Shown: positions 1-10,094 of the stretch, piece after piece
How the letters are laid out: each line of letters opens with the position of its first letter
Numbering within the stretch: position 1 is the stretch's first letter
NCBI RefSeq assembly: GCF_030770395.1
Contig: NZ_CP132480.1
Span: 5,877,218 to 5,941,217 of the forward strand
Direction: 5' to 3'
Source: Telluria beijingensis
GTDB lineage: Bacteria > Pseudomonadota > Gammaproteobacteria > Burkholderiales > Burkholderiaceae_D
Length of the DNA: 64,000 nt
Notes under the pieces: model-generated
What the model was told of the DNA's origin: nothing
What the model saw: the letters and a program-made list of their open reading frames with translations, nothing else
The model's database searches: none
Position numbers and translations under genes: made by a program

Positions 1-1815
1 GCCCCGCCCGCCCGGCAGCGCGCGGATGCGCGCGGCGAGCTGGTAGCCGTCCAGCACCGGCAGGCCGATGTCGAGCAGCGCGACGGTCGGATGGAAGCGA
101 TCGACTGCTGCCAGTGCGCTCACCGGGTCGTGATAGACCTCGACCGCATGGCCGTGCGCGCGCAGCAGTCGGCCCAGCGTATCGGCGCCGTCGACGTTGT
201 CGTCCACCAGCAGCACGCGCTGCGGCGCGCCAAGCGGTTCCGCCGCCGGCATCGACCCGAATAACGCCTGCATGGCGATGGCGCTGCGCAGCGGCAGGCG
301 CACCACGAATTCGCTGCCCAGGCCACGGCCCTCGCTATGCGCCTGGACGCTGCCGCCATGCAGTTCGACGATGTTCTTCACCAGCGCCAGCCCGATCCCG
401 AGCCCGCCTTCCGAGCGGTCGATGCTGCGCTTGCCCTGGTAGAACAGCTCGAACACCTGGTCGCGCACCTCCGGCGCGAGGCCGATGCCGGTGTCGCGCA
501 CGCTGATCTCCACCGCATCCGGGCCATCGCGCCGCACGCGCAGCCACAGCCGGCCACCCGGCTCGGTGTAGCGCGCCGCATTGGTCAGCAGGTTGGACAC
601 CACCTGCGCCAGGCGCACCGGATCGCCCTCCCACTCCAGGCCGGGCTCCACGTCGACCTCCAGGCGGTGGCCGCGCTGCTCGACCAGCAGGCTCGCCATC
701 TCGACCGCCTTGCCGGTCACCCGCGCCAGCTCGACCCGCTCGACCTTGAGCTCGATCTTGCCGCGCGTGACGCGCGACACGTCGAGCAGGTCGTCCACCA
801 GCCGCACCAGGTGATCCACCTGGCGCTGGATGATCTCGCCCTCGCGGCTGTGCGCGCCGTCGCCGCGCATGCGCATCAGCTGCAGCGCGGTGACGATCGG
901 CGACAGCGGATTGCGCAACTCGTGCCCCAGCATCGCCAGGAACTCGTCCTTGGCCTGGCTGGCCGCCCGCAGGTCGACCAGCAACTGCTCGCGCTCGCGG
1001 TGGGCGCGCTCGATCGCCTGCCGGCTGCGCACATGTTCGGTGACCTCGACCGCGACCGCGATCACGCCTTCGGGCCGGCCATCGGCCCCCATCAACGGCT
1101 CCAGGCTGAACTTGAAATAGCGCTCGCAAGGCTGGCCCTGGGCGTCGAGCCGGGACAGGACCAGTTCTTCGGCCTCGTAGCGCGTACCGGTCGCGAAGAC
1201 GCGCGCGATCTCCTCCGCCACGCTGCCGCCATGCAGGTCGGGAAAGGCCTCGCCGAAGGTGCGGCCGACCAGGTCGCTGCAGTCGAACAGTTCGCAATAG
1301 CGGTTGTTAACGAGGTGGAAGCGCAGCTCCGGCCCCACCAGCAGGGCCGCCGCCACCGGCGCGTTGAGCAGCATCGCATCGCGCTGGGCCAGCGCCACGT
1401 CGCGCTGCTGGCGCTCGGTGGCGTCGCGCGTGAAGCAGCGGGTATGGCGCAGCCGGCCATCCTCGAAATGCCCGTTCGAGTGGATCAGCACGTGCTTGAT
1501 CGAGCCGTCCTTGCAGCGCAGCCGCGCCGGCTGGTCGTACAGCGTCCCGCCCGACAGCAGGGTCGCCAGGATGTAGTCGATGGTGGCCGGATCCTCATGG
1601 AATTCGGCGATGTGGCGCCCGACGTATTCGTCCCACTCATAGCCGAGCATCTGCAGTTCGGCGCGGTTGGCCCACAGGATGGTGCCGTCCGGCCCGACGC
1701 GGTGCAGCCCTTCGACCGCGTTCTCCACGAAGTCGGTCAGCTCGGCGGTCGAGGCATCATGCGAACAGGCGCCGGAAGCGACGATGTCCGCGAGGAGCGG
1801 TTTGTCAATGTTCAT
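1..1815 (-). CDS. PAS-domain hybrid histidine kinase with C-terminal receiver (3' end outside window)
   Basis: Continuous minus-strand reading frame starting MNIDKPLLADIV and still open at base 1. Two PAS-like sensory segments (about residues 20-150 and 150-285; the second contains the phrase VGPELRFHLVNNRYCELF) precede a dimerisation/phosphoacceptor motif GHELRNPLSP with His at residue 298, then an HATPase domain with the N box (SNLLTNAARYTEPGG) and glycine boxes (DTGIGLAPEV, GGLGIGLALVK). A receiver domain follows: LLVDDNVDGADTL acidic pocket and LLDIGLPVLDGY carrying the phospho-Asp. No transmembrane segment is visible, so it is probably cytoplasmic. Ligand and output are unknown. It is divergent from exonuclease III across about 216 bp. 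Confidence 0.85.
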   Translation of the reverse strand, partial: MNIDKPLLADIVASGACSHDASTAELTDFVENAVEGLHRVGPDGTILWANRAELQMLGYEWDEYVGRHIAEFHEDPATIDYILATLLSGGTLYDQPARLRCKDGSIKHVLIHSNGHFEDGRLRHTRCFTRDATERQQRDVALAQRDAMLLNAPVAAALLVGPELRFHLVNNRYCELFDCSDLVGRTFGEAFPDLHGGSVAEEIARVFATGTRYEAEELVLSRLDAQGQPCERYFKFSLEPLMGADGRPEGVIAVAVEVTEHVRSRQAIERAHREREQLLVDLRAASQAKDEFLAMLGHELRNPLSPIVTALQLMRMRGDGAHSREGEIIQRQVDHLVRLVDDLLDVSRVTRGKIELKVERVELARVTGKAVEMASLLVEQRGHRLEVDVEPGLEWEGDPVRLAQVVSNLLTNAARYTEPGGRLWLRVRRDGPDAVEISVRDTGIGLAPEVRDQVFELFYQGKRSIDRSEGGLGIGLALVKNIVELHGGSVQAHSEGRGLGSEFVVRLPLRSAIAMQALFGSMPAAEPLGAPQRVLLVDDNVDGADTLGRLLRAHGHAVEVYHDPVSALAAVDRFHPTVALLDIGLPVLDGYQLAARIRALPGGRG

Positions 1816-2031
1816 GGAGTAGGAAGAATGACATCGACGCGCAACGATCGCGCGCGGCCAGTCGTGAAGGGAATGCCCAGTGTAACAGATCGTTGCCTAG
1901 CTTCACCTTCCCTACGGCATTTACGCAACAGTCGGCAGGCATGACGGACGGTTCAAAAACGCGCTACACTGTCCCGCTTGTTGCCGGAAGTCCATGACTC
2001 CGGCCCATCCATTACCCGTACCGCCATCATC

Positions 2032-2802
2032 ATGCCACGAATTATTTCCGCCAACCTGAACGGCATCCGTTCCGCCCACAAGAAAGGCTTCTTCGAGTGG
2101 CTCGCCACGCAAGACGCCGACTATATCTGCGTCCAGGAGCTCAAGGCCCAGGAAGCCGACATGAGCGAGGACTTCCTGCGCCCGCACGGCTACCACGGCC
2201 ATTTCCACTACGCCGAGAAGAAGGGCTACTCGGGTACCGGCATCTACAGCCGCGGCGCCCCGGACAAGCACCGCATCGGCTTCGGCTGCGTCGAATTCGA
2301 CGCCGAAGGCCGCTACACGCGCTGCGATTTCGGCGACCTGACCGTGATCTCGCTGTATGCGCCGTCCGGTTCCTCGTCGCCCGAGCGCCAGCTGGCCAAG
2401 TTCCGCTTCATGGAAGTGTTCCTGCCGCACCTGCAGGAGCTGCAGGCCGAGGGCCGCGAGATCGTGATCTGCGGCGACTGGAACATCGCCCATAAAGAGA
2501 TCGACCTCAAGAACTGGAAAGGCAACCTGAAGAACTCGGGCTTCCTGCCGGAAGAACGCGCCTGGATGACGCGCATCTTCGACGAACTGGGCCTGGTCGA
2601 CGTGCACCGCGGCCTGGATCCGCGTCCCGAGCAGTACACCTGGTGGAGCAACCGCGGCCAGGCCTATGCCAAGAACGTGGGCTGGCGCATCGACTACCAC
2701 GTCGCCACCCCGGGCATTGCCAAATGCGCGAAAACGGTCTCGGTCTACAAGGACGTCAAGTTCTCCGACCACGCGCCCTTGATCATCGACTACGAGCGCT
2801 GA
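2032..2802 (+). CDS. xth: Exodeoxyribonuclease III
   Basis: 256-residue endonuclease/exonuclease/phosphatase-fold enzyme: an AP endonuclease and 3'-5' exonuclease of base excision repair. The start at 2032 (MPRIISANLNGIRSA) fits the family; in-frame codons upstream to 1978 look non-coding. Active-site motifs are all present: SANLNGIRSA at the N-terminus, VQELKAQE with the metal-binding Glu, the central GDWNIAHKEIDLKN (Asp and Asn), and the C-terminal SDHAPLIIDY with the Asp-His pair. It is a single gene; the next gene runs convergently and ends 10 bp away. The protein resembles the ExoA/ExoIII branch common in betaproteobacteria. Confidence 0.95.
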   Translation: MPRIISANLNGIRSAHKKGFFEWLATQDADYICVQELKAQEADMSEDFLRPHGYHGHFHYAEKKGYSGTGIYSRGAPDKHRIGFGCVEFDAEGRYTRCDFGDLTVISLYAPSGSSSPERQLAKFRFMEVFLPHLQELQAEGREIVICGDWNIAHKEIDLKNWKGNLKNSGFLPEERAWMTRIFDELGLVDVHRGLDPRPEQYTWWSNRGQAYAKNVGWRIDYHVATPGIAKCAKTVSVYKDVKFSDHAPLIIDYER

Positions 2803-2811
2803 TCGTCCGCA

Positions 2812-3753
2812 TCAAGGCCAGTCGAGCGTGAACTGGCTGTCGAAGCTGCGCGGCTGGCCGCTCAAGGGATCGTCGAACGCGATCGAGCGCGCCAGCAGCT
2901 GCAGCGGCGCGCTGAAGTCATCTCCCTTGCACGGCAGCGCCACCGGATAGAAGGCATCGTTCACGATCGGCGCGCCGAGCGACGACAGGTGCAGCCGCAG
3001 CTGGTGCTTGCGTCCCGTATGCGGATGCAGGCGATACCGCGCGAGCAGCCCGCGCTGCTCGATCAACTCGACCAGTGTCTCCGAATTCGGCTCGCCCTCC
3101 ACCTCTTCGCTCACAAAAAACTGCTCGGCATCCTGCATGCGGCTGCTGTAGGTAAAGGGGAAGTCGCGCCCCGGCATGACCGGCGCCAGCGCCTCGTAGG
3201 TCTTCCTCACCACCCGTTTCTGGAACATCGACTGGTACGCCCCGCGCGAGTCGGGATTGTGCGAGAAGATCACCACGCCCGCCGTCTCGCGGTCGAGGCG
3301 GTGGATCGGCACCAGGTGCGGCAGATCGTGCGCGCGCTTCAGGCGCACCAGCAGCGTCTCCTTCAGAAAACGCCCGGTCGGGATGGTCGGCAAAAAATGC
3401 GGCTTGTCGGCCACCAGGATGTGCTCATCCTGGAACAGCACTTGTTCGTGGAACGGGATCGGCGTCTCGGGCGCTTCCAGCTCGCGGTAATACCAGATGC
3501 GCATGCCCTGCCGCACATGGCTGTCGGGGCCCAGGGCAGCGCCTTTGGCATCGACGATTTCGCCACGCGCCAGGCGCGCCGCCCAGGCCTCGCGGCTCAC
3601 GTCCGGAAACCGCTCGCAGAGAAAACGCAGCATGCCGCCGGCGCGGGTCTCGGTCAGCCACAGGTAGCTGGGCGCGACGCCGTCGCGGGTCGGCAGCGGC
3701 ACGTGGGCATTGGCTTCGGCCTGCCGGCCCTTGACGACGACACGGCCCATCAA
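2812..3753 (-). CDS. RluA-family 23S rRNA/tRNA pseudouridine synthase
   Basis: 313 residues. The catalytic motif HRLDRETAGVVIFSHN (about residues 150-165) contains the nucleophilic Asp of RluA-type pseudouridine synthases. An N-terminal segment (SREAWAARLARGEIVDAKG) looks like a short S4-type RNA-binding fold, and ARYRLHPHTGRKHQLRLHLS is the conserved C-terminal family block. The protein isomerises uridine in rRNA or tRNA; the target base cannot be told from sequence. The minus-strand start ATG at 3753 has an alternative three bases downstream (MM). It lies 4 bp downstream of the M48 protease gene, so the two may be cotranscribed. Confidence 0.85.
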   Translation of the reverse strand: MMGRVVVKGRQAEANAHVPLPTRDGVAPSYLWLTETRAGGMLRFLCERFPDVSREAWAARLARGEIVDAKGAALGPDSHVRQGMRIWYYRELEAPETPIPFHEQVLFQDEHILVADKPHFLPTIPTGRFLKETLLVRLKRAHDLPHLVPIHRLDRETAGVVIFSHNPDSRGAYQSMFQKRVVRKTYEALAPVMPGRDFPFTYSSRMQDAEQFFVSEEVEGEPNSETLVELIEQRGLLARYRLHPHTGRKHQLRLHLSSLGAPIVNDAFYPVALPCKGDDFSAPLQLLARSIAFDDPLSGQPRSFDSQFTLDWP

Positions 3754-3757
3754 TGCA

Positions 3758-4642
3758 TCATTTCAGGGCCGCGCTTTTATAGGCCGGCAGCTTGGCGACG
3801 GTCGTGTTCTTGGCGCGCGCATACAGCGGCAGCAGCACGTTCATGTGCGCTTCCATGTCCTTGATGCGGGTCTCGCCGCCCGGGTGGGTCGAGAAGATCT
3901 CGAGCGGCGCGCTCTGGTTAAGCGCCGCCATCTTGCGCCACAGCGCGATGCCGGCGCGCGGGTCGTAGCCGGCGCGCGACGAAATATCCAGGCCCACCAG
4001 GTCGGCCTCGCGCTCTTCGTCGCGCGAGAACTTCAGCACCAGGAACTGGCCGGCATAGTTGGCGGCGGTGCCGGTGATGTTCGGGTCGACCCCGAAGATC
4101 CCCGACAGCAGCGCGCCGCCGACGCGCGCGCCCAAAGCGGTGACATTGGTCTTGGCCAGGCGCTCGCGCCCGTGTTCGCGCAGCGCGTGCGCGATCTCGT
4201 GGCCCATGACGGCCGCCACTTCGTCGTCGTTCAGGTTCAGCTGCTCGATGATGCCGGTATAGAAGCCGATACGGCCGCCCGGCATGCAGAAGGCGTTGAC
4301 CTGGTCGGACTTGAACAGGTTGACCTGCCATTCCCATTTGCTGGCGGCCGGATTCCAGCGCGTGGTCTGCGGGATGATGCGCTGGGCGATGACGCGCAGG
4401 CGTTTCAGCTGCGGGTCGCCTTCCGGCGCCAGCACGCCCTTCTGCTTGGCTTCGCCCACCATCTCGGTGTATTGCTGGCGCGCGGCTTCGTTGACCTGTT
4501 CTTCGGGCGCCAGCACGCGCATGCGCGACAGCGGCTTGACCGCGATGCCGTCCTGGACCACCTGGCTATTGTCCTGGGCAAGGCCCAGGCTGGTGGCGCT
4601 CATCAGGGTAAGGCAAAGGGCAAGGCGTTTCAGTTTTATCAT
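3758..4642 (-). CDS. M48-family metallopeptidase, exported
   Basis: 294 residues with a signal peptide (MIKLKRLALCLTLMSATSLGLA, mature end near DNSQV). The zinc motif HEIAH lies in VMGHEIAHALREHGRERLAK, and the third ligand Glu is in the SRDEEREADLVGL block, both typical of peptidase family M48 (Oma1/LoiP/BepA relatives). The upstream FCMPGGRIGFYTGIIEQL is the usual substrate-binding strand. There is no TPR tail, so it is closer to LoiP-type periplasmic or outer-membrane quality-control proteases than to BepA. The intergenic space on the metW side is 138 bp and shows no obvious gene. Confidence 0.88.
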   Translation of the reverse strand: MIKLKRLALCLTLMSATSLGLAQDNSQVVQDGIAVKPLSRMRVLAPEEQVNEAARQQYTEMVGEAKQKGVLAPEGDPQLKRLRVIAQRIIPQTTRWNPAASKWEWQVNLFKSDQVNAFCMPGGRIGFYTGIIEQLNLNDDEVAAVMGHEIAHALREHGRERLAKTNVTALGARVGGALLSGIFGVDPNITGTAANYAGQFLVLKFSRDEEREADLVGLDISSRAGYDPRAGIALWRKMAALNQSAPLEIFSTHPGGETRIKDMEAHMNVLLPLYARAKNTTVAKLPAYKSAALK

Positions 4643-4780
4643 CTCGTCACCGACAGGCTGTTGTTAGCAGCGCCATCCTCTCAGAAATTATTCAAAATGG
4701 GCAACACGCCCGCGCAGGATTGCCGAGGATCATGGCCCATAAGTCGCGTCCGCTCAAGCCGCGAACGCACATAAGCGTCA

Positions 4781-5398
4781 TTACAGCGCTGGCGTTGCTT
4801 TCTTGCGCAAACGGAATACCGCCAGGCTGCCGCGCAGGTTCGGCAGGAATGTAACGACCTCGCCATCGGCCAGCGCCACGCACTCCAGCACTTCAAGGCC
4901 GCACGACACCGCCAGTTCCTGGAAATCGTAGATCGTGGCATACCGCACATTTGGCGTGTCATACCATTTATAGGGCAGCGAACGCGACATCGGCATGCGG
5001 CCCTTGAGCAGCGCAAGCCGGTGCGGCCAGTGCGCGAAATTGGGGAAGGACACGATGGCCTCGGTCCCCACCCGCACGATATCGCGCAGCAGCGCCTCGA
5101 CGTGCTGCATCATCTGCAGCGAATTCAGGCACAGCACGGTGTCGAAGGTATTGTCGCCGAACAGGCCCAACCCCTTCTCCATATCGTGCTGGATCACGTT
5201 GATGCCGCGCGTGGTGCTCTCCAATACCTTGTCGTCGGCGATCTCGAGGCCATAGCCCGAGCAGCGCTTGCCGGATTCCAGGTAGCGCAGCATGGCGCCG
5301 TCGCCGCAGCCGACGTCCAGCACGTGGGCGCCCTCGCCCACCCAGTGCGCGATGAAGGCCAGGTCGGGGCGCAGGGTATTCAGGTCGTCGAAGTTCAT
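4781..5398 (-). CDS. metW: MetW, methionine biosynthesis methyltransferase-fold partner
   Basis: 205 residues, a SAM-dependent methyltransferase fold with motif [17 protein letters not shown] (about residues 25-40) and motif [17 protein letters not shown]. MetW is genetically required with MetX in many proteobacteria, where it supports homoserine acylation; the chemistry of MetW itself is less clear. The start ATG at 5398 overlaps the metX stop by 4 bp (ATGA), so translation is probably coupled. A longer reading frame of about 510 codons in another phase runs across metX and is a shadow. Confidence 0.93.
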   Translation of the reverse strand: MNFDDLNTLRPDLAFIAHWVGEGAHVLDVGCGDGAMLRYLESGKRCSGYGLEIADDKVLESTTRGINVIQHDMEKGLGLFGDNTFDTVLCLNSLQMMQHVEALLRDIVRVGTEAIVSFPNFAHWPHRLALLKGRMPMSRSLPYKWYDTPNVRYATIYDFQELAVSCGLEVLECVALADGEVVTFLPNLRGSLAVFRLRKKATPAL

Positions 5399-6561
5399 GC
5401 GACCTCCAGCGCGATGCGGTTGTAATAGGCGCGCACCACGTTCATATAGCGTGCATCCTCGAGCAGGAAGGCGTCGTGGCCGTGCGGCGCGTCGATCTCG
5501 GCATAGCTGACGCGGCGCCGGTTGGAGATCAACGCTTCGACGATCTCGCGGCTGCGCTCGGGCGAGAAGCGCCAGTCGGTGGTGAACGAGGCGAGCAGGA
5601 ACTGGGCCTTCGTTCCCGCCAGCGCCTTCGTCAGGTCGCCGCCATGCTCGCGCGCCGGATCGAAGTAATCCAGCGCCTTGGTGATCAACAAATAGGTGTT
5701 GGCGTCGAAGTATTCCGAAAACTTGTCGCCCTGGTAGCGCAAATAGGACTCGATCTCGAAGTCGATCCCAAAGTCGAAGTTGTAGTCGTTGGTTTCGGCC
5801 GCGTTGCGCAGCTTGCGTCCGAATTTCTCGGCCATGTCGTCGTTCGACAGGTAGGTGATGTGGCCGACCATGCGCGCCACTTTCAGGCCGTTCTTCGGCA
5901 CCACGCCGTGCTCGTAGAAGTCGCCGCCGCGGTAGTCCGGATCGGTCAGGATCGCCTGGCGCGCAACGTCGTTGAAGGCGATGTTCTGGGCCGACAGCTT
6001 GGGCGTGGAGGCGATCACGATGCAGTGGCGCAGGCGCTCGGGGAACATGATGCTCCACGACAGGGCCTGCATGCCGCCCAGCGAGCCGCCCATCACGGCG
6101 GCGAATTGTTCGATGCCGAGGCGGTCGGCCAGGCGCGCCTGGGCCGCGACCCAGTCTTCGACCGTCACCAGCGGGAAGGCGGCGCCATACGGCTTGCCGG
6201 TGGCCGGGTTCACGTGCATCGGGCCGGTCGAGCCGAAGCAGGAACCGAGGTTGTTGATGCCGATGACGAAGAAGCGGTCGGTGTCGACCGGCTTGCCCGG
6301 GCCGACCATATTGTCCCACCAGCCTGCGCTTTTCGGCGTGGCATAGTGGCCGGCCACGTGGTGCGAGGCGTTGAGCGCATGGCAGATCAGCACCGCGTTC
6401 GACTTGTCGGCGTTGAGCGTGCCATAGGTTTCATACATCAGCGTGTAGTCGCCGAGCTGGGCGCCGCTCTGCAGGCGCAGGGGTTCGGCGAAATGCATCG
6501 CCTGCGGTGTGACTATTCCAAGAGATCCCATGGGGGTATTCAAATGTGTTGGGTGGTGCAC
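5395..6561 (-). CDS. metX: Homoserine O-acyltransferase MetX
   Basis: 388 residues of alpha/beta-hydrolase fold. The nucleophile elbow [11 protein letters not shown] holds the catalytic Ser, and [11 protein letters not shown] near the C-terminus holds the His; [17 protein letters not shown] is the family block before the catalytic Asp region. It acylates L-homoserine as the first committed step of methionine synthesis; many proteobacterial MetX enzymes use succinyl-CoA rather than acetyl-CoA, and I cannot assign the donor. The start at 6561 ([10 protein letters not shown]) could instead be Met11 at 6531 ([10 protein letters not shown]). It lies 32 bp after ptsI and overlaps metW. Confidence 0.94.
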   Translation of the reverse strand: MHHPTHLNTPMGSLGIVTPQAMHFAEPLRLQSGAQLGDYTLMYETYGTLNADKSNAVLICHALNASHHVAGHYATPKSAGWWDNMVGPGKPVDTDRFFVIGINNLGSCFGSTGPMHVNPATGKPYGAAFPLVTVEDWVAAQARLADRLGIEQFAAVMGGSLGGMQALSWSIMFPERLRHCIVIASTPKLSAQNIAFNDVARQAILTDPDYRGGDFYEHGVVPKNGLKVARMVGHITYLSNDDMAEKFGRKLRNAAETNDYNFDFGIDFEIESYLRYQGDKFSEYFDANTYLLITKALDYFDPAREHGGDLTKALAGTKAQFLLASFTTDWRFSPERSREIVEALISNRRRVSYAEIDAPHGHDAFLLEDARYMNVVRAYYNRIALEVA

Positions 6562-6593
6562 GCGGCCGCCGGGAGCGCGGCCGCGGTGAAAAA

Positions 6594-8363
6594 TCAGAGG
6601 GTCTGCAACTGCTCGACCGCGCTGGCGATCTCGCCCGGCTCCATCGCGCGCAGGATGCGCCGGGTACGGGTGGTGACCGCGCCCAGGTCGGTGTTCAATA
6701 TCTCTTGCTTCACCGCCAGCAGCTGCGCCGGATGCATCGAGAACTCGCGCAAGCCCATGCCCAGCAACAGGCGGGTGAGCTTGACGTCGCCGGCCATCTC
6801 GCCGCAGACCGCCACGTCCAGGCCAGCCTTGCGGCCAGTGGCGATGGTCGAGGCGATCAGCTGCAATACGGCCGGGTGCAGCGGATTATACAGGTGCGCC
6901 ACTTCGTAATCGACCCGGTCGATCGCCAGCAGATACTGGATCAGGTCATTCGTGCCGATCGACAGGAAATCCATGCGCCGCACGAACAGCGGCAACGCCA
7001 GCGCCGCGGCCGGGATCTCGATCATGGCGCCGACCTCGATGCCCTCGTCGTATTTGATACTCTCGTCGCGCAGCTGGGCCTTGGCCTGCTCGATCATGTT
7101 CAGGGTCTGGTCGATCTCGAAGGCATGCGCCAGCATCGGGATCAGGATCTTCACCTTGCCGAAGGCCGACGCGCGCAGGATGGCGCGCAACTGGGTCAGG
7201 AACATCTGCGGCTCGGCCAGGCAGTAGCGGATCGCGCGCAGGCCCAGGGCCGGATTGAGCGCGGTCTGGTCGGTCTGGTCGAGCGGCTTGTCGGCGCCGA
7301 CGTCGAGCGTGCGGATCGTCACCGGGCGGCCCTTCATCGCCAGCACCGCCTTGCGGTACTGCTCGAACTGCTCGTCTTCGTCCGGAATCAGGAGGCCCTG
7401 GGCGCCGCGGCCCATGAACAGGAATTCGGAGCGGAACAGGCCGACGCCGTTGGCGCCCGCCTCCAGCGCGGCCGGGCAGTCGTCGGGCAGTTCGATATTG
7501 GCCAGTAGCGTGATCGGGGTGCCGTCCTGGGTCACGGCCGGCGTCTTCTTGAGCTTGAGCAGGCGCTTTCTCGCCTTGGCCAGCGCCGCCTGGCGCTCGC
7601 GGTACTGTTCGAGCACCAGCTGGCTCGGATTGCAGATCACCACGCCGGCGTCGCCGTCGACGATCACCCAATCGTCCTGCTCGACCAGGCGCGAAGCCTG
7701 GTCCATGCCCACCACGGCCGGGATGTCCAGGCTGCGCGCGACGATGGCGGTGTGCGAGTTCTGGCCGCCGACGTCGGTCACGAAGCCGATGAACGATGGC
7801 GTCCCGCCGTCGCGCTCGCGGAAGGCGAGCATGTCGGCCGGCGAGATATCGTGCGCCACCACGATCATCTGCGGCGGCGGCTGGTCTTCGTCGACCACGA
7901 TCGGCGGCACGTTCAGGGCGCTGCCGGTCAGGACCTTCAATACGCGATCGGCCACCTGCTGGATGTCGTGCTTGCGCTCGCGCAGGTACTCGTCTTCGAT
8001 CTCGTCGAACTGCGCCGAGAGTTCGTCGATCTGCGTCACCAGCGCCCACTCGGCGTTGTAGTGGCGCGCGCGGATGATGTCGAGCGGCGCCTCCGAGATC
8101 ATCGGGTCGGACAGGATCAGGGCATGGACGTCGATGAAGGCGCCCAGCTCGGTCGGGGCATCCTTGGGCAGGTCGGTCCACAGCTCCTGCAGGTTGCGGT
8201 GCACGGCGGCGATCGCGTCCTGCAGGCGGCGCACCTCGTTCTCGACCTGGTCGTCGGCCACGATGTAGTGCTTGACGTCGAGCGCGGCCGGCGTCAGCAG
8301 GTGGGCGCGGCCGATCGCGATCCCGCGCGAGACCGGTATGCCGTGAAGGAGGAAGGAGGCCAT
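6594..8363 (-). CDS. ptsI: Phosphoenolpyruvate-protein phosphotransferase, enzyme I
   Basis: About 589 residues. The N-terminal domain starts [21 protein letters not shown]; the phospho-His lies in [22 protein letters not shown]; the PEP-binding barrel follows ([61 protein letters not shown]). It takes phosphate from PEP and passes it to HPr. I prefer the ATG at 8363; an alternative at 8405 overlaps the HPr stop by 1 bp (TAATG) and would add 14 residues. No sugar permease (IIB/IIC) is present in the window, so the chain probably ends at the neighbouring IIA protein in a regulatory role. Confidence 0.93.
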   Translation of the reverse strand: MASFLLHGIPVSRGIAIGRAHLLTPAALDVKHYIVADDQVENEVRRLQDAIAAVHRNLQELWTDLPKDAPTELGAFIDVHALILSDPMISEAPLDIIRARHYNAEWALVTQIDELSAQFDEIEDEYLRERKHDIQQVADRVLKVLTGSALNVPPIVVDEDQPPPQMIVVAHDISPADMLAFRERDGGTPSFIGFVTDVGGQNSHTAIVARSLDIPAVVGMDQASRLVEQDDWVIVDGDAGVVICNPSQLVLEQYRERQAALAKARKRLLKLKKTPAVTQDGTPITLLANIELPDDCPAALEAGANGVGLFRSEFLFMGRGAQGLLIPDEDEQFEQYRKAVLAMKGRPVTIRTLDVGADKPLDQTDQTALNPALGLRAIRYCLAEPQMFLTQLRAILRASAFGKVKILIPMLAHAFEIDQTLNMIEQAKAQLRDESIKYDEGIEVGAMIEIPAAALALPLFVRRMDFLSIGTNDLIQYLLAIDRVDYEVAHLYNPLHPAVLQLIASTIATGRKAGLDVAVCGEMAGDVKLTRLLLGMGLREFSMHPAQLLAVKQEILNTDLGAVTTRTRRILRAMEPGEIASAVEQLQTL

Positions 8364-8404
8364 CGAAGATTCCGCCGTGCGCAGTGCTACCGCATCCAGC
8401 GGCA

Positions 8405-8674
8405 TTACTCGCCTTCGCCGAACTTGTCGTTGACCAGGGCCGCCAGGGCGGCGACGGCGGCTTCTTCATCCTTGCCGTCGGCTTCCAGGGTGACCTTGGC
8501 GCCCTTGCCGGCGGCCAGCATCATGACGCCCATGATCGACTTGGCATTGATGCGGCGGCCGTTGCGGGTGAGCCAGACGTCGCTCTGGTACTTGGCGGCC
8601 AGTTGCGTGAACTTGGCGGATGCGCGGGCGTGCAGTCCCAGCTTGTTGATGATCTCGAGTTCTTGTTGAATCAT
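8405..8674 (-). CDS. ptsH: Phosphocarrier protein HPr
   Basis: 89 residues starting MIQQELEIINKLGLHARAS, with the phospho-His in GLHARAS and the conserved serine in AKSIMGVMMLAAGKG. It accepts phosphate from enzyme I and passes it to IIA proteins. It sits between the IIA gene and ptsI in the same direction and is presumably one transcript. In betaproteobacteria HPr can also be modified at the serine by HprK; hprK is not in this window. In-frame codons upstream to 8719 are less likely to be translated. Confidence 0.93.
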   Translation of the reverse strand: MIQQELEIINKLGLHARASAKFTQLAAKYQSDVWLTRNGRRINAKSIMGVMMLAAGKGAKVTLEADGKDEEAAVAALAALVNDKFGEGE

Positions 8675-8743
8675 ATTCGCTTTATCGTTGGTCTTGTCGA
8701 ATCGCGCCCCCCGGCGCATGCACTACCGGCCTGCCATGGCCGC

Positions 8744-9145
8744 CTACCCTACCCGGATCCGGTTATCCACCCGCACCGCGCCGTTCTGGGCGCCCGCCAG
8801 CGCCATCTCGACCACCACGTCGAGCGTGTCGCGCCGATACGTGATCGCCCGCAGCAGCATCGGCAGGCTGATGCCAGCGATGACTTCCACGTGGCCGGCG
8901 TCGGCCAGCGAGTTGCAGCAATTGGACGGCGTGCCGCCCTTGACGTCGGTGATCACCAGCACCCCGTCGCCTTCGTCGAGGCGCGCGATCGCCTCGCGCG
9001 CGAGGCCGTTGACCTCGCCGATGTCCTGGTCGGCGGCCACGTCGATCGCCTCGAAGCGCTCGGTCGGACCGCGGAACACGTGCGCCACTGCCGCGATGAA
9101 AGCCTGGCCCAGCGGCGCGTGGGTCAGGAGCAGGATGCCTACCAT
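8744..9145 (-). CDS. PTS mannose-type IIA component
   Basis: 133 residues, EIIA-Man fold. It starts MVGILLLTHAPLGQAFI, with the phospho-His at residue 9 in LTHAPLG, and contains the dimerisation region VLVITDVKGGTPSN. In Ralstonia-like betaproteobacteria this IIA-HPr-EI set is separate from sugar transport and is linked to control of carbon storage; whether that holds here is inference. gshB ends 4 bp upstream, suggesting cotranscription. Confidence 0.9.
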   Translation of the reverse strand: MVGILLLTHAPLGQAFIAAVAHVFRGPTERFEAIDVAADQDIGEVNGLAREAIARLDEGDGVLVITDVKGGTPSNCCNSLADAGHVEVIAGISLPMLLRAITYRRDTLDVVVEMALAGAQNGAVRVDNRIRVG

Positions 9146-9149
9146 GATG

Positions 9150-10094
9150 TTATTTGTTTACCTTTTGTTCGACCGCGTCGATGAACATCGCGGCCACGTC
9201 GAATCCGGCCTGGTCATGGATCTCCTGGAAACAGGTCGGGCTGGTCACGTTGACTTCGGTCAAGAAGTCGCCGATCACGTCTAATCCTACCAGCAACAGG
9301 CCGCGCTCGGCCAGCACCGGGCCAATGGCTTCGGCGATCTCGCGCTCGCGCGGGCTGATCGGCTGGGCCACGCCCAGGCCGCCGGCGGCGAGGTTGCCGC
9401 GCACTTCGCCACCCTGCGGGATGCGCGCCAGCACGAAGGGCACCGGCTTGCCGCCGATGACCAGCACCCGTTTGTCGCCCTTCTCGATGGCCGGGATGAA
9501 TTTCTGGGCCATGATGGTGTTGCGGCCATTGTCGGTGAGCGTTTCGATGATCGCGCCCAGGTTCAGTCCATCGCTTTTCACCCGGAAGATGCCGGCGCCC
9601 CCCATCCCGTCCAGCGGCTTGAAGATCACGTCGCCGTGCTTGGCGTGGAAGGCGCGCAGGCGCGCTGCGTCGGACGTGACCATGGTCGGCGAGGTGTAGT
9701 CGCTGAACTGGCCGATGGCCATCTTTTCGTTGTGGTCGCGGATCGCGCGCGGGCTGTTGATCACGCACACGCCCTGGCGCTCGGCCAGTTCCAGCAGATA
9801 AGTGCCGTAGACATATTCCATGTCGAACGGCGGATCCTTGCGCTCGAGGATGGCGTCGAATTCGCCCAGGTTGACGTCCACCGCCGGATCGGCTCGGTAC
9901 CATTCGTCGGCATCGCCCGTGAGGTGGATTTGCGCCACGCGCGCGCTGACGACGCCTTGTTCGAGCACCATGTCGCGCTGCTCGAAGTGGTAGATGGCAT
10001 GGCCACGCCGCGCCGCCTCGCGCATCATGGCGAAGGTCGAATCCTTGTAAATCTTGAATCCGGACAGAGGGTCGGCGAGAAAGGCGATTTTCAT
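9150..10094 (-). CDS. gshB: Glutathione synthetase
   Basis: 314 residues, ATP-grasp. It starts MKIAFLADPLSGFKIYKDSTFAMM, with the family block FDMEYVYGTYLLELAERQG, nucleotide-binding FKPLDGMGGAGIFR, the metal/phosphate region RNTIMAQKFIPAI, and the C-terminal LNVTSPT-type block VNVTSPTCFQEIHDQ. It ligates gamma-glutamylcysteine to glycine. gshA lies 0.9 kb away, also on the minus strand, separated by a plus-strand methyltransferase gene. The downstream PTS IIA gene is only 4 bp away. Confidence 0.95.
   Translation of the reverse strand: MKIAFLADPLSGFKIYKDSTFAMMREAARRGHAIYHFEQRDMVLEQGVVSARVAQIHLTGDADEWYRADPAVDVNLGEFDAILERKDPPFDMEYVYGTYLLELAERQGVCVINSPRAIRDHNEKMAIGQFSDYTSPTMVTSDAARLRAFHAKHGDVIFKPLDGMGGAGIFRVKSDGLNLGAIIETLTDNGRNTIMAQKFIPAIEKGDKRVLVIGGKPVPFVLARIPQGGEVRGNLAAGGLGVAQPISPREREIAEAIGPVLAERGLLLVGLDVIGDFLTEVNVTSPTCFQEIHDQAGFDVAAMFIDAVEQKVNK

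Noticed and set aside
335..1297. 320-codon minus-strand frame rich in Arg, Gly and Ala
   Set aside because: It is a shifted frame of the sensor kinase, whose correct frame shows H, N and G boxes and a receiver.
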